DNA from: Turritopsis dohrnii
Taxonomy: Eukaryota; Cnidaria; Hydrozoa; Anthoathecata; Oceaniidae
DNA: 64,000 nt
Reading direction: 5' to 3'
Assembly: GCA_027922465.2 (NCBI GenBank)
Contig: BQMF02000002.1
Coordinates: 2,356,001 to 2,420,000 of the forward strand
In this document: positions 37,501 through 48,074 of the stretch, in pieces
Numbering within the stretch: position 1 is the stretch's first letter
Layout of the letters: the number at the start of each line of letters is the position of its first letter
Notes under the pieces: generated by a model
What the model was told of the DNA's origin: nothing
Seen by the model: the letters and a program-made list of their open reading frames with translations, nothing else
Database searches by the model: none
Made by a program: the position numbers and the translations under genes

Positions 37501-40500
37501 TGAAGATTGCGAATCACTCATTATTTATATGAGACACAGCGTAAATCAGCTTTTTTTTTCTTTCTTTTTTTTTTTGTTGTTGTTGTTGTTGTTGTTGTTT
37601 TTTAACAATTTGAAATATATGTAAGATTAATCGTGGTTAATGGGTTAGTGTCTGGAGACACTTTCCAAGATCCTTCGTGACATTCTCTTCAAAAACTTTA
37701 AATACACTTACACTGGATTACAAACTTCTTTGTTGACATTGTACAATCATCTAAACACCAAAACGTTATGTAAACAAGAAACAACTAAGTTGTTAAAAGA
37801 TTTCCGTAACTTAAGCATGACATGCTTGTAATTTTGATTTGATAAAAGATGTTGTTGTGATTACTTTTCATTGTCAAAAATAAACTTTTTTCTAAGGGAT
37901 TATACACTTCATTATGTATGTATGCTGCTTTCTCTCTCTTTCCATATATATAAGTCCTGTTAAGTACAATAACAAATTTGCAGAGTGAAAATAAATATAT
38001 ACAATGTAAAATTGCTTAATTTATATACATAAAAATTAAAAAAATAAAAATCGTCAAGAACTATTCAATAAGTCGACAGAAGTAAAATTTCAAATTCACT
38101 GGGCAATTACGTAATAACTTTTTGATCCTTATGTTCTTCTGTGGTCTAAAATACAGAGCAGTTTTCACACAGCCACAGAGGTTTGCTTTATTTGCAACAA
38201 ACAGAATAAGGCAGGATAGGTGTGACCTTTACTCTGTTGGCTTTCCTTAATATACTGCATCGTGATTGTTCATTTTGCTTTTAAATGACTTATTCAGCCA
38301 TGTGCAAGGACGTCACTTAATTTTCTTTTCTATTACCAGGGCATAGTTATTAAAAATGATCTCATGAATTTGGTATGGTCTTGTTAATGTTTATTGTTTT
38401 GTAGACTGTAAACCAATCGACATCTCGTAACTGCTTCAAAGTGTATCAATTTACTGTTTTTAAATAATGTCTGGATCATCATAGGTACTGACACAAACTC
38501 TCTTCAAGATTACATCGTTTCTTTTTTCAAAGACTGCACAACATAATTAAAATCATTATTGAAGGCTTTTGACAGATATTTTGTTGTCAGCCAAGCAATA
38601 CATGCAAGAAGACTAGGATGGGAATTCTCTTATCTTAATCCATGATATTTTCATTCAATATCTTGTCTTCCCAATTTATTTGTTTCATATGTCAATGTAT
38701 ACAATTCATAACCATCGATTAAATACAAATCTTGAGATTCGGCATCAGATAAATGAGTCTTCATACACAGTATAATATCAATGTTATGATATTCCTTCTC
38801 TTGTTATTATTATCAACAACCTGTATATAAAATTCTCAAAATTCGACTGTAAATCACGTATATTTTGTTATACAAACGATAGTCCTGTCTCTTTACAAGT
38901 CACATGCAGTTCTGTAATTATGAAATGATCTGTACGTAAACTTTTCCAACATTTCCATATAAAAGTACCAAGCAAAAAACACAAGCACGACCTTCCACGC
39001 GCCACCATATTGTTTATACATGCTTTCGGTTCAGCTTTAGCCTGTCAACATTTTACATATCATCACAGCGGAGATATGAAAATCACAGGCTAGAGCATTA
39101 CCCTGATAGATAGATAGATAGAGAAATAGATACGCCGCCGAAATGAATAAGATTATCCATTCCATGGAAATCTTAACAATCAAATTGATAGTTTGTAAAC
39201 CATACCAAAATTAGCCAAATTTACAGAAATCATATTTGGTTATGCATTTGTGGGGATCTAGGGATTTACATTGATGAGTTTCCAAATGACGTAATGTCTT
39301 TTAACATTAAGCCTGGTTCAGATCCGATGATTACACTGAATTTTAAGGTGGATTTCCATAGAGTAGCAAAATGCGCTGTGGCGATAATATCGCTCTGGCG
39401 CGAGAAAAAAGCTCCGATGCAAAGTAGAAAAAAATCAACTTTGCGACGGAGCTTTTGAGCGACAACCAATCAGTTTGCTTGAAAGTTAAATGATTACGTA
39501 ACCTCGCGGGCGATATTATCGCCACAGCGCATTTTGCTGCTCTATGGAAATCCACCTTTAATCGTCGTAATCGCCGAGTCTGAACCAGGCTTTAATGTCT
39601 TTTGCTCAATAATTGCTGTATCTACTGCAAAAATGGTCAAGTCATTTTCCATTGAATCTCCTTATTTGGTTTTCAGGAAGACTTTTTATACACGTTTTTT
39701 ACATTTGTTTGATTTATAGTTCAAACAGTGTATTAGCTTGTAATTAACATCAGAAACTCGTCAATACAACTTGGTAGAGTTGTTCAAAGATAAATCCCTA
39801 CAAAGACATTAGAAACTTTACTTTAGATTATAAGATTAGATTATAAATCTAAGAAAGGTTTTCGCAATTTATGATGAGCCACTTTCATCATGTGTTCAGA
39901 TGTTTTTTTGCTTCCATTTCATTCTTGCTAAACCTTACACTTTTGAATAACAAGTAGCATTCTTGCAATGTTTTTAAATAGACTTACCAAAGGTGATTCC
40001 TGAACTTGTAAGTTGGTTAGGGCATGACGGGAGCAAGCATAGTTGAGCTAAGTATACCTTTCCTTTCTGCAGTTGATAATTTTGTACGACAGTTTCCTAG
40101 AAATGGGCGTAACGACAAATTATTATTCTGACCCAGTGAAAAAAATCGTCAAAAAGGCACTGCGACGGAGAGCAATTTTATTGAAATTATGTGTATATTT
40201 CTATAGAAATGCACACCTTCGCAGAGATTTTTTACAATTGGGGACGTTTCATAAAGAGACCTTGATTTTCTTCCCTTACTATGCATTTCAATTGCAATTG
40301 AAGAGCTTTCACACATTTAATCGATTTAACCCTCCTCACTGTGAATTTCTTATTGTGAATTTCTAGCCTTGGGTGATGTTTGATGGATGACATAGGTGAG
40401 AGATGAGTAGAGAAGATCAAAATCGGGAAGATCTTTATTATTTCCCCAATCCTTGTTTGAAAATCTTTGTCTCAATAAGCAAATAAAACTATGTTTCCAC

Positions 40501-43500
40501 TGTAGGATACAAATCCTTATGAATCATCAAAAGGATTACCATATCAGAAGAAACCGTTATGGCTGTGTTTCGAAGCATGTTACTGGAGATTAATGAAATA
40601 TACCTTACATTGTAAAAATATGTTTTCTGATGCACTATGTAGCCCCGTTCTAATAACTCAAGCAGGGTAACAGCATATCCCCAGCACTCTGTAAAAATCA
40701 GAAAAAAAGTTAACTGGTAACATGTTAATCTATGTAAATGCGGAGCACTCGAGAAAAAACAACTATCATTAGCGGAGTTCGGAAAAATCATGTTTGTTTA
40801 CACGAAACTATTTTTTTCTGTAGATTAGTAGGGAATTATATACAACTTAGTAGAGTTGTTCGTGAATTTTTCCCTACAAAGTCATTAGAAACTTCACATT
40901 AACACTTGAAATAAGCGTGCAAAGTAATGATGTTTCTTTTGATACAAGAAAAGGCGTAAAAACTGTTCAATTAAAAAGTTATCGCAGAGATTTAATTGAA
41001 GTAACTTTTAATTAAACTGTAATTGATTTTTAATTTTAAAATTCACACAAGTAATGGATTTTTTTCGTGTAACAGGCTTGTCGATTTTACTAATCTCCTT
41101 AATTAAAATTTTTCACCAATTATTTGAATCCTCATTTCTTTCAAGGTTACTTGTTATAAAGCAGGATATCACTACTTGAAAAAAGCATGATTTTTATTCT
41201 CTCTGATGAAGAATACCATCTGGTTTGAAGTGAACTAATTCAATCAATCAAACTTGTGATGGAGCTCTCCCTGTTAAAATGTGCTAATGAACTATCGTAA
41301 GGTCGAAAAAAAAACTGTGTCAGCAATTTTCTTGTGAGATAATCTCCACGACAGAGCATAGGCAACATTTTTTTACTCTTTTACATTTTTTATGTTGTTT
41401 GAGCGCTTTGTTGATAGTAAGCAGCTGCTCGCTCCCAGACCATTTCTCAATTGTTTCTATTTCTACTGACATCAGCATAGTGCAACCCTCAGCTCTACAT
41501 TATAATAGTTCATTATCTTTAAGGAAAATCTTAACTAATCATTTTTCAGAAAAGCAGTTGTCCTAGATGCTGATGTGTTTGCCATCTGTGCTTACTTCGC
41601 AAAAATGACGTATGAGTACGCGTTAGTGACACACGCATGCGCAAAACTGAAACAAATAATACCAAATGCATTCCAAGTACACAAACTGCTCAAACGTACT
41701 TTCCTGATTTTGCTAGCGAACACTGCATTCCTTGAACTTCTGGTTAAACACTGTTATTAATGCCTTGTTATCCTTTGCTTCGGCTTTATGGTTTTACTAG
41801 CTAATTGCATTTCTTGATAATTTAGATTATTAGTAGCAATTAAAATCTTGACAAAAAAAATCAAATTTTTAGTTTTAACGACAACATCATGTTTAAATCG
41901 ATGTTTGGGAAAGATCTATTGAAAAAAATTTGTGAAAATTTCAAACTTTTCTGTTAAGATTTGAAATAGAAAGCCATTCGTTAGTTACCACTTTAACATA
42001 TACAATGTAGGTTAACACTTAAAGATTCTTGAAAATTTTTCTTTTTAGCAGGTGTTTTACTGCTTTAAATTTAAATTGTACATCAAAATGTCAAGTTTCA
42101 GCGTCTCGACCATTAATTATTAATGACCGCGTTGACTTTTTGATGTACAATTTAAAAATAAAGCCTTAAAACACCAGCTTAAAAGAAAATTTTTTCAAGA
42201 ATCTTTACCTGTAAACCCCCAGTATAATACTTTTTAAAAATTGCCTCTATATTACGGTTATACCAGTTGTTCGAATTGTGTCGTAAAAAACTGAACTGTG
42301 AGCGGGCAACTTTGCTCAGGTTTCATTTTAAAATGGATGGAATTTATTTATGCGCATGTACAGACGTCATGTTAAATAAGGCACTGCATGAAATAGTTGG
42401 TACTTTTTTGGCAAGTTTGTTGATGCACCTTTCAATCTTTTCAATTGTTCCCAACCCTAATCCTGTGTTCTTTGCGTTTCTGCCGCTAAAATAACATCGT
42501 CATATTATGCATATAAAATAGACATAAAATATCTTTGAATTTGGAATACGAAACAATGGTTTCTTTTGCTTTATTCTGATGTCAACACCCTTTTCAGGAT
42601 GATGTCAGGATATCATACAGGTTGTCACAGTCAAAAACGCACTTCAGTTTTATGTTTTCCTTAAACACATCCTGCTTGGAATATTGTTAAAACACCGTGG
42701 TAATGTCCAGTTGTTAAGATTCGTCTCGTTTCCATGTATTCCATTATCTTATTTCACATCTTTCTTCTTTCTCTTACTTAAGGGCTGTTCATATGGAGGT
42801 GAGCTGGCCCGGTTAACCGGGCTGACTCACTTGAATGAGATGACATTCACCCAGCGTTCATATGGTTTTTCTCATCCCACCTAACCGGGCTGGAGAATGT
42901 TTTTTAAATCTTATAAACAATAATTCGAATTTCGACGCGTGTGCACTTGTCTAAAATCTATCCCACTATGCCGGGCTGGTCTGTTCACATGAACAAATTT
43001 CATCTCACCTAGGTGAGATCCTGGTCAAATGAAATGAGATCTCACTTTAAGGGAGCCAGCCCGCTTTTCATATGAACACAATTTATTTTTATAAAGATTT
43101 CTTAATAACAGTGAGATCTCTGCTAAGTGAGGTAGCCCGGCTAACCGAGCCAGCTCACCTCCATTATGAACAGCCCTATAGTGTTGATCTGTTCTTCCAC
43201 TGAGGGCAGGGTAACAATTATAAATATGAAGTTCTTTAATACGAGATCTATAACATAATGTTTAAACAGATTTCGGAAAGGTATCACAGTGTGAAAAATG
43301 GTAAAAAGTCGCTGTGATGAAGCGTATTTTTATTGAAATGGCATATGTATTTCTATAGAAATGCCCTCCTTCACATCGATTTTTAACAAATTTGCCCACT
43401 GGGATATTCTTCCTTTACGTACGACCAATGTGGACAAATAGTGCTTTTACATGAAACGAACGATGAAGTCGTTACCTTCAGTGAGAATATCCGAACTGAT

Positions 43501-43966
43501 CACCCGCACTGTTAGGAATCCGCTTTCGTTTTTTCTCGTGTCAAGCCGAACTGATTTATCCATCATAGAACAATCTGCATGACAGTTTCGTTTCGTATAA
43601 TTAAATGGATCGTAACCTAGGAGTTGGTTCGCTATGTTTTAGATGTTTTTTTACGGTACAAAGAGCCATAATATCAAATTATATCTACCTTCCCGCAAAG
43701 CATTCCGAAAAATTTCTTTTTCACAGTAATTTCTGCCTAAGAATCAATCAATCATATTATGAATGAACATTATTTTTGTAGAATTTATATTCGAGAACAA
43801 CAACAACAACAACAAAAACAACGATAATAACAACAAAAACAAACGAGAATAAAATTTAAGAAGAAATCCACGTCACAACGTTACCTCCTGTACTTCCATT
43901 CCTAAATGTGTGGCACAGTGGAAGAACGAAGAACAGAAACCACAACAATTCAGTTATGTGAAACAT
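28342..43966 (-). CDS. IL-17-receptor-like SEFIR-domain transmembrane receptor, at least 10 exons
   Basis: Exons read on the minus strand: 43966-43885, 43631-43476, 40688-40609, 40066-39988, 37138-37103, 37002-36693, 35493-35339, 32496-32282, ~31823-31499 and 28590-28342 (stop). Phases agree at all but one junction (exon 8 to 9). The ~560-aa product has a signal peptide, a Cys-containing ectodomain (NCHADCSMM, CLLPSCPNQL, APNCGEPD), one membrane helix, a cytoplasmic SEFIR domain and a Ser/Asn-rich tail. SEFIR domains of IL-17 receptors recruit an Act1-like adaptor through SEFIR-SEFIR contact; a similar signalling role is inferred. Exon 3 could instead end at 40540 and small exons may be missing. 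Introns are filled with transposons. Confidence 0.78.
28787..29936. mobile_element. 1.15-kb foldback element (near-complete palindrome)
   Basis: The left end GGTAGTACAGTGTGTTTCAT is mirrored by ATGAAACACACTGTACTACC. Mirror similarity continues inward through GGAAACGGAAATTTTAAAGC, CCACCAACTTTCAAGGCATA and CTCAACGATTTGGTTCATTA to a centre near 29360. Arms are about 570 bases each with scattered differences. It lies in the last intron of the SEFIR gene. Confidence 0.85.
30191..30318 (+). repeat. TACTACATTTGTCG-type repeat cluster
   Basis: Four to five units of (T)ACTACATTTGTCGTTGA and variants, the same motif family as 25026-25262. Confidence 0.65.
31041..31335 (+). mobile_element. tRNA-headed SINE, family 3, with (ACTT)n tail
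   Basis: GCGATGGTGTAGTGGTTAGT is a strong A-box region and ATTTGAGTCCAG a degraded B box. A ~200-bp body follows with GGCAAGTTAGAGCAATGCTA and the tail is TTACTTACTTGTTACTTACT. The body recurs at 51809-51957. It is in the last intron of the SEFIR gene. Confidence 0.75.
31499..31823 (-). CDS. SEFIR-domain exon, second half
   Basis: Reads RILGGLAFSETKKPTYIPLY and then FLYPSMGNGFRLPNELKPLI, consistent with the later SEFIR strands, and a basic segment NFFTEKMKNQIQKIL. It ends AACAAA before GTAAGC, in phase with the last exon. The 5' border is uncertain. An acceptor CCCAAG at 31824 has the wrong phase for exon 8. A longer exon from 31859 (after GCTATAG) would read through well if the TTTT at 31800-31803 were one base shorter. 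Confidence 0.65.
32282..32496 (-). CDS. SEFIR-domain exon, first half
   Basis: Reads VTTKLMILHCPGCDVLDVFV, DFAFVLESYGLKVKSALLEQ and IEECHYILLIFSEQ, the strand-helix-strand pattern at the start of IL-17R SEFIR domains (hydrophobic strand, 'F..L...G..V...LLE', 'I.E...I.L..SE'). Phase 1 at the start, phase 0 at the end before GTAAAA. Confidence 0.8.
34797..34870 (+). repeat. tRNA-like sequence (pseudo-tRNA or SINE head)
   Basis: GATAGCGCAGTCGGTAGAGC is a near-canonical D-arm/A box and GTGGTTTCAATTCCCAC a self-pairing T-arm/B box, 74 bases overall. The anticodon region contains an A-run and the acceptor stem pairs imperfectly, so a functional tRNA is doubtful. Confidence 0.5.
36500..36690 (-). 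repeat. Dispersed repeat family C, partial copy
   Basis: GAACAACTCCACCGAGTTGT and ATAGTTTCGTGTAAGCAAAC match the family seen at 40780-41115 (opposite orientation) and 46345-46790. It directly abuts the transmembrane exon. Confidence 0.6.
36693..37002 (-). CDS. Transmembrane exon of the SEFIR receptor
   Basis: Begins ISQVEQFTDKFCLKRKNFVE after CATTCCAG and contains the hydrophobic segment MLSLIITGSVVVFIASIGGV followed by FYVRRVILAK, a positively charged stop-transfer. It ends in phase 2 at GTTAC before GTATTG and joins exon 35493-35339, which carries a juxtamembrane linker rich in Lys, Ser and acidic residues. Confidence 0.75.
37550..37600 (+). repeat. Poly(T) tract followed by (GTT)n
   Basis: Runs of T interrupted by C, then seven GTT units, in an intron of the SEFIR gene. 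Confidence 0.9.
39309..39592. mobile_element. Outer MITE (AAGCCTGGTTCAGA ends), carrying a nested MITE
   Basis: AAGCCTGGTTCAGATC at the left is mirrored by GAGTCTGAACCAGGCTT at the right. Between them lies the complete element 39344-39560, so the outer element was the insertion target. Confidence 0.7.
39344..39560. mobile_element. MITE family D, copy 1 (TTAAGGTGGATTTCC ends)
   Basis: Long terminal repeats: TAAGGTGGATTTCCATAGAG...GCAAAATGCGCTGTGGCGAT mirrored at the right by GCCACAGCGCATTTTGC... and ATGGAAATCCACCTTTA. The interior CTTTGCGACGGAGCTTTTGA is also partly self-complementary. Nearly identical to copy 2 at 44978-45194. Confidence 0.85.
39740..39835 (+). repeat. Dispersed repeat family C, short copy
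   Basis: ATACAACTTGGTAGAGTTGT and CCCTACAAAGACATTAGAAA match 40845-40895. Confidence 0.55.
39988..40066 (-). CDS. Ectodomain exon 4 of the SEFIR receptor
   Basis: Follows TCAACTGCAG and ends before GTAAGT. It reads KGKVYLAQLCLLPSCPNQLT, starts in phase 0 (matching exon 3) and ends in phase 1 (matching the 36-nt exon 37138-37103, YSDKAPNCGEP). The phase agreement across three short exons is the main support. Confidence 0.65.
40132..40247. mobile_element. Short hairpin MITE family B, copy 2
   Basis: CCCAGTGAAAAAAATCGTCAAAAAGGCACTGCG mirrors CGCAGAGATTTTTTACAATTGGGG around a TTTCTATAGAAAT core, as in the other four copies. Confidence 0.65.
40780..41115 (+). repeat. Dispersed repeat family C, most complete uninterrupted copy
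   Basis: Runs from ATCATGTTTGTTTACACGAA through GGGAATTATATACAACTTAG to TTTTCGTGTAACAGGCTTGT. The 46345-46790 copy is in reverse orientation and carries an insertion; here the corresponding site is empty (GGGAATTATATAC). Confidence 0.75.
41281..41524 (-). mobile_element. MITE family A, copy 3
   Basis: The reverse complement of the 7854 element: starts CTAATGAACTATCGTAAGGT and ends GTTCATTATCTTTA. It contains TTGTGAGATAATCTCCACGA and ATCAGCATAGTGCAACCCTC. Intron of the SEFIR gene. Confidence 0.75.
42010..42219. mobile_element. Hairpin MITE family E, copy 1
   Basis: AAAGATTCTTGAAAATTTTT...GGTGTTTTACTGCTTTAAAT is mirrored by AAAACACCAGCTTAAAAG...CAAGAATCTTT. The centre is TTAATTATTAATGACCGCGT. 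Copy 2 is at 49686-49896. Confidence 0.8.
42780..43179. mobile_element. Foldback element with AGGGCTGTTCATATGGAGG ends, ~400 bp
   Basis: The left end AGGGCTGTTCATATGGAGGT continues GAGCTGGCCCGGTTAAC; the right end reads TAACCGAGCCAGCTCACCTC and ATGAACAGCCCT. Internal AACCGGGCTGG and TTCATATG motifs repeat several times. Intron of the SEFIR gene. Confidence 0.8.
43290..43406. mobile_element. Short hairpin MITE family B, copy 3
   Basis: AAAAAGTCGCTGTGATGAAG, core TTTCTATAGAAAT, then CCTTCACATCGATTTTTAAC and TTGCCCACTGGG. Confidence 0.6.
43795..43850 (+). repeat. (CAA)n-rich microsatellite
   Basis: CAACAACAACAACAACAAAA and further imperfect units, just downstream (in gene orientation) of exon 1 of the SEFIR gene. 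Confidence 0.85.
43885..43966 (-). CDS. Exon 1 of the SEFIR receptor: signal peptide
   Basis: ATG at 43966 opens MFHITELLWFLFFVLPLCH, a typical signal peptide with a long hydrophobic core, and the exon ends in phase 1 before GTAACG. It joins in frame to exon 2 (43631-43476), which follows AAAACATAG and encodes NQLLGYDPFNYTKRNCHADC and FLTVRVISSDILTE. Confidence 0.7.
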
Positions 43967-44977
43967 TCTCGTTGGCAGAACCTAGGAACGACAAAACAGT
44001 TTTCATCTACAGTCAACATAGTTCAGTATAGTTGATCCATGTAACGAAGGAAAATCAAATCCAATATACTAAGAAGCTAATAGGATCTGACAATAGCATA
44101 TTAAATTCAATCATTCTTTAAGTTATCCAACGTCAGATAGCCTTTCATACATAATAAAAGATGTCATTAAAGTGTGTTTGAACATGAATGGAAAGACGGA
44201 TAAAGTAAACACTTTGAATAGAAACCGGAATTTGGACAACATTCATTTAACAATTTCATGTGAGTTCATATAAAGTTTTATGGCAATTTTTAAGAAAATT
44301 CATTGAGTAAAAGAAATGGAAAATAAAAGTAAGAGAGAGAAATAAAGATAATTACTTATTGCTAAATGCAACTTTTTAGCTTTTTGATGCTCCCAAGCCT
44401 TTTATCTCTCTGAATAAAAAAATACATATGGAAAAACAGAGTCATTTATTGTGATTCTATGATTTTAAAGCTGGATCTACATCACAGGCTGAATTGGTAA
44501 ATCATAATGGCAGATCTTTATGCTGAATAAGATTATATTTGTGATCGAGCTAAAGGCGAATATCCACTTTGAATAATTATCCGCGGACCGGACCGGATCG
44601 GTTCGCAAAACAGTGGACCACGTGAAAATATTACGTAATATTACTCTCGTGTTATCAACTATCACGTGACTTCATGCTCTCGACCATTTATGGATTATAC
44701 TATGTTGGTCGAATAAAAGATGTTTTGGCGCTTTAACGTTTTTTTTCTGTAGGTCACAAAAATGATGTTATATAACATATGTTTTACAATAGATTGATGT
44801 AAACAAAAACACCACATATTCAAAATTGATTTAGTCGTTGTAATGATGTCAAATACATTGCATCCGGCGGGAAGACACAAAGAATCAAACATCAACACAA
44901 GTTTTGTAAGTTCAAAGTGTGGATAACCTAAAGCAAACAGATCGTACATTTATTAAAATTTATCGAATTTATAAACC

Positions 44978-45194
44978 TTAAGGTGGATTTCCATAGAGCA
45001 GCAAAATGCGCTGTGGCGATAATATCGCTCTGGCGCGAGAGAAAACTCCGACGCAAAGTAGAAAAAAATCAACTTTGCGACGGAGCTTTTGAGCGACAAC
45101 CAATCAGTTTGCTTGAAAGTTAAATGATTACGTAACCTCGCGGGTGATATTATCGCCACAGCGCATTTTGCTACTCTATGGAAATCCACCTTTA
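44978..45194. mobile_element. MITE family D, copy 2
   Basis: Matches 39344-39560 almost base for base, with a TTA at both outer ends (CCTTAAGGTGG...CCACCTTTAGG). Confidence 0.85.
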
Positions 45195-46344
45195 GGTAGA
45201 TATAAAAATGCTCAATTTAGAAACATTCCATCCATGTTTCCTGAGTTTTTGTTTAAAGCACCCATGCGTGTGGTTTTCAAGATCTTTTGTGTTTCCGATT
45301 ATTCCCCTGAGAAATCAGAACAATAAACTGAATATTGCTAAGTAAAAATATATATAAAGATATGAAATAAGCAGCGTTATACATAAAAATGAGGCAAAAC
45401 TTGACAAGGAGGCAAGGGAGGCAGTGCATAGACCTTTTAAAGGCAAAACTTCACAGGAATTGAAAATAGTTGCATACATTACCTTCTTTCTGATTTACAA
45501 GTCCAATTGTCTGTCCCAGGACTGAAGATTAATACTGAATTTTCTTTTGATTGTGGCTGTACTTATAAAGATACTTCAGTACTCTTGCTGATTTTGGCAT
45601 AAATTAAGACATCTTGACGTTCCCCCAATATATTAATAACACCTGATTGACTAAATATTTTCACAAGAGTCGTTTATTGATGATTATAAAATAAACGTTC
45701 TCAAAAACATAAACAATAACAATAACAATCTTGGTTGTATGGTAACAAAAAAATCTTCAAGATCTTTCTTCTTCATCAAATCGTATTCAGACAGTACTAC
45801 CCGTTCACACAATTTTTTTTTCTCAAGAGTTCTTGTGTTCAAAACCACAGGACCAAGTAATCGCGACAGAACAATGTTAATATCAAATGTTTATACGATT
45901 TGTTTTCATTTCATTTTTTGGTGGTAAATATTGACATCTGCCTAATGGAGTTTAAAGCTAAGGTATAATTTGTAAACAAACAGAATGGGTCGAACGGAAA
46001 TGGAAACATAGTCGTCACGAGCAAAGGTGATGATTCATTGACGCTCAAAATGAGTGCAAAAAAAAGGTACAAGGAGTGGTTTGACACAGCAAAACTGTTC
46101 GAGTCCATAACCTGAATATACACAACAAATATTCAGTCATCATTAAACTATTAAAATGATGTGTTGACCTTCCCTGACAAAGTACAAAAACATTACACTA
46201 TGCAGTGCCCCCGGGAAAAAAGAGGCTCCAAAGTATTTAAAAAGATATACTCATTTGAATGTCGCGGCCTCCTTTTCCGATGGGAACCTGCATACCTATT
46301 CTCATGAAGTATCGTGCACTATGATATACCATAAGGGAGATTCG
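45195..46344. other. Stretch without a recognisable gene
   Basis: Small ORFs (45739-45927, 45911-46123) lack motifs. Nothing else defined. Confidence 0.35.
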
Positions 46345-46790
46345 TAAAACCGACGAGCCTGTTACACGAAAAAAATCAATTACTTGTGTGAATTAAAATA
46401 ATAAAAAGTTACTTTAGAGATTTAAAGCTTTTTCTTGTATCAATAGAAACATCATTATTTTGCACGATTATTTCAAGTGTTGATGTGAAGTTTCTAATGA
46501 CTTTGTAGGGAAAAATTCACGAACAACTCTACAAAGTTGTATATAATTCCAGAGGCGTAGCCAGAGGTCAGTCAAAATTTGTGGAGGAGAGTTAAGTCAT
46601 TTAGGGTAGAAAAGGAAAGCGTGCAAGTAACCTAATCGCCACTTAACATTGAAAAGAAATATCATAATGTTGAACTCCTCCACTTTTTTTGACTGACCCT
46701 AACTACGCCTCTGTAATTCCCTGCAAATCTATAGAAAAATAGTTTCGTGTAAACGACACATGATTTTTCCGAATCCTGCTAATTATGACC
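46345..46790 (-). repeat. Dispersed repeat family C, copy interrupted by a MITE
   Basis: Reverse orientation relative to 40780-41115: GAGCCTGTTACACGAAAAAA...TTGTATATAATTCC, an inserted element, then TAATTCCCTGCAAATCTATAG...GTTTCGTGTAAACGACACATG. Confidence 0.8.
46550..46713. mobile_element. Nested MITE with CAGAGGCGTAG ends
   Basis: CAGAGGCGTAGCCAGAGGTC at the left and CTACGCCTCTG at the right form an 11-bp perfect terminal repeat. TAATTC is duplicated at the two flanks, while the uninterrupted paralogous site near 40828 has it once. The CAGAGGCG type of end suggests hAT, though a clean 8-bp duplication is not seen. Confidence 0.85.
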
Positions 46791-47185
46791 TCTGGTTGTA
46801 TAGCGTATCAGCGAAAAGGGGTTCTCACCGAAGAACGTTAATTTGATTCGTCTTACGCACTATTATACAAATTCTTCTAGCTCAACGTTAGTTTTCAAAT
46901 GTTCAAGTACATCAAATATATCAAATTATTGTTTCGATTGTAACTTGATTCAAATGAGCATGAAGACCATGTTTAAAAAAGCCTAAAATAGCGTTAAAGG
47001 TTTCTAAATCTGGAGTGAGGACTAGAAAATGAAATGTAAAGATTTGACACCCCATTTTTTGTCAAAAATCGACGTTCTTTGAAAATTTGACACTAAAGTT
47101 TTTTCTTCATATCTCTTTATAGAAACGAACCAAGTTTATTGTATGTTGCTTCAAAGTTAAGGCTGGCTCAAATGCATCCAACATT

Positions 47186-47826
47186 CCCAGCGGGCGCAAG
47201 ACGTCTTTGAAACGTCTCATTTTAATTGTAAAATGGTCGTTTGCTTTTCAGATCATTTTGCGACGTCGTAGGGACGTCTGAAAACAGGACATCACAATTG
47301 GGATCCTTTTACGATCAAATAGCGACTTGAAAAAAATTTTCAAATTTCATTCTGCAGTCATTAAACAGTATATATCGAGTAACACTAACATGCTTATATA
47401 AAATTTAAACTCGTATCGAATTCTGTTTATTGGTCGTGTGAGGGATGATGTTGCGACGTTTTTGGGACGTCTCTTTGCAGATTCAATAACGATCTTCGAA
47501 ACAATTATAAACTTTCAAAAGCAATCAGTCTGCATAGAATGATTTTATTGTAAATGTTTTTAAACGTCTTGACAACAAGCAGCGGTGGTATTACGGTTGC
47601 GAGTTCGGCTGGCACATGCGAGGTTCCGGGTTCCGGTCCGCCTGTGGCCTATCACAGTTTTGAAAGAGTAAATTTAATAGTCCTGCAACGTCGTAACGAC
47701 GTCGTTGGGATGTCATTGAGACGTCTCAATGAAGATGTGATTGGGACGTCTTTTGAGATTCCCACTTCGCGACCATTTCGCGACGTCTTAGGGACGTCTT
47801 GGAAAGACGTCTTTGTGCCCGCTGGG
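47186..47826. mobile_element. CCCAGCGGGC-TIR element, copy 2
   Basis: Same ends and GACGTCT-rich interior as 20467-21232, with fewer internal tandem units (641 bp) and the tRNA-like segment at 47582-47648. Both flanks carry ATCCAACATT, so it has inserted into an array of that motif. Confidence 0.85.
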
Positions 47827-47945
47827 TTTCATCCAACATTTTGAACGCGATGTCGGATGAAATGTTGGATGAAATGTTGCATGAAATGTTGGATGAAATG
47901 TCGCATAGAAAAATCGTGCAGACGTTTCATCCAACATTTTACCTT
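47827..47945. repeat. Short array of (A)AATGTTGGATG units, both orientations
   Basis: TTTCATCCAACATTTT at each end encloses four tandem GGATGAAATGTTG-type units. Located just 5' of a Harbinger transposase remnant, it may be the terminal or subterminal region of that transposon. Confidence 0.6.
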
Positions 47946-48074
47946 AAGGGAATTAATTTTTGCGGGAATTAATTTTCGCAAACTGTCGGATTTATATTGT
48001 TCTGGAACAATAGTCTTTATTATAAAACAATGGGACTCGCGAATCACATATGGTCATTCATTTGACAATTCAAA

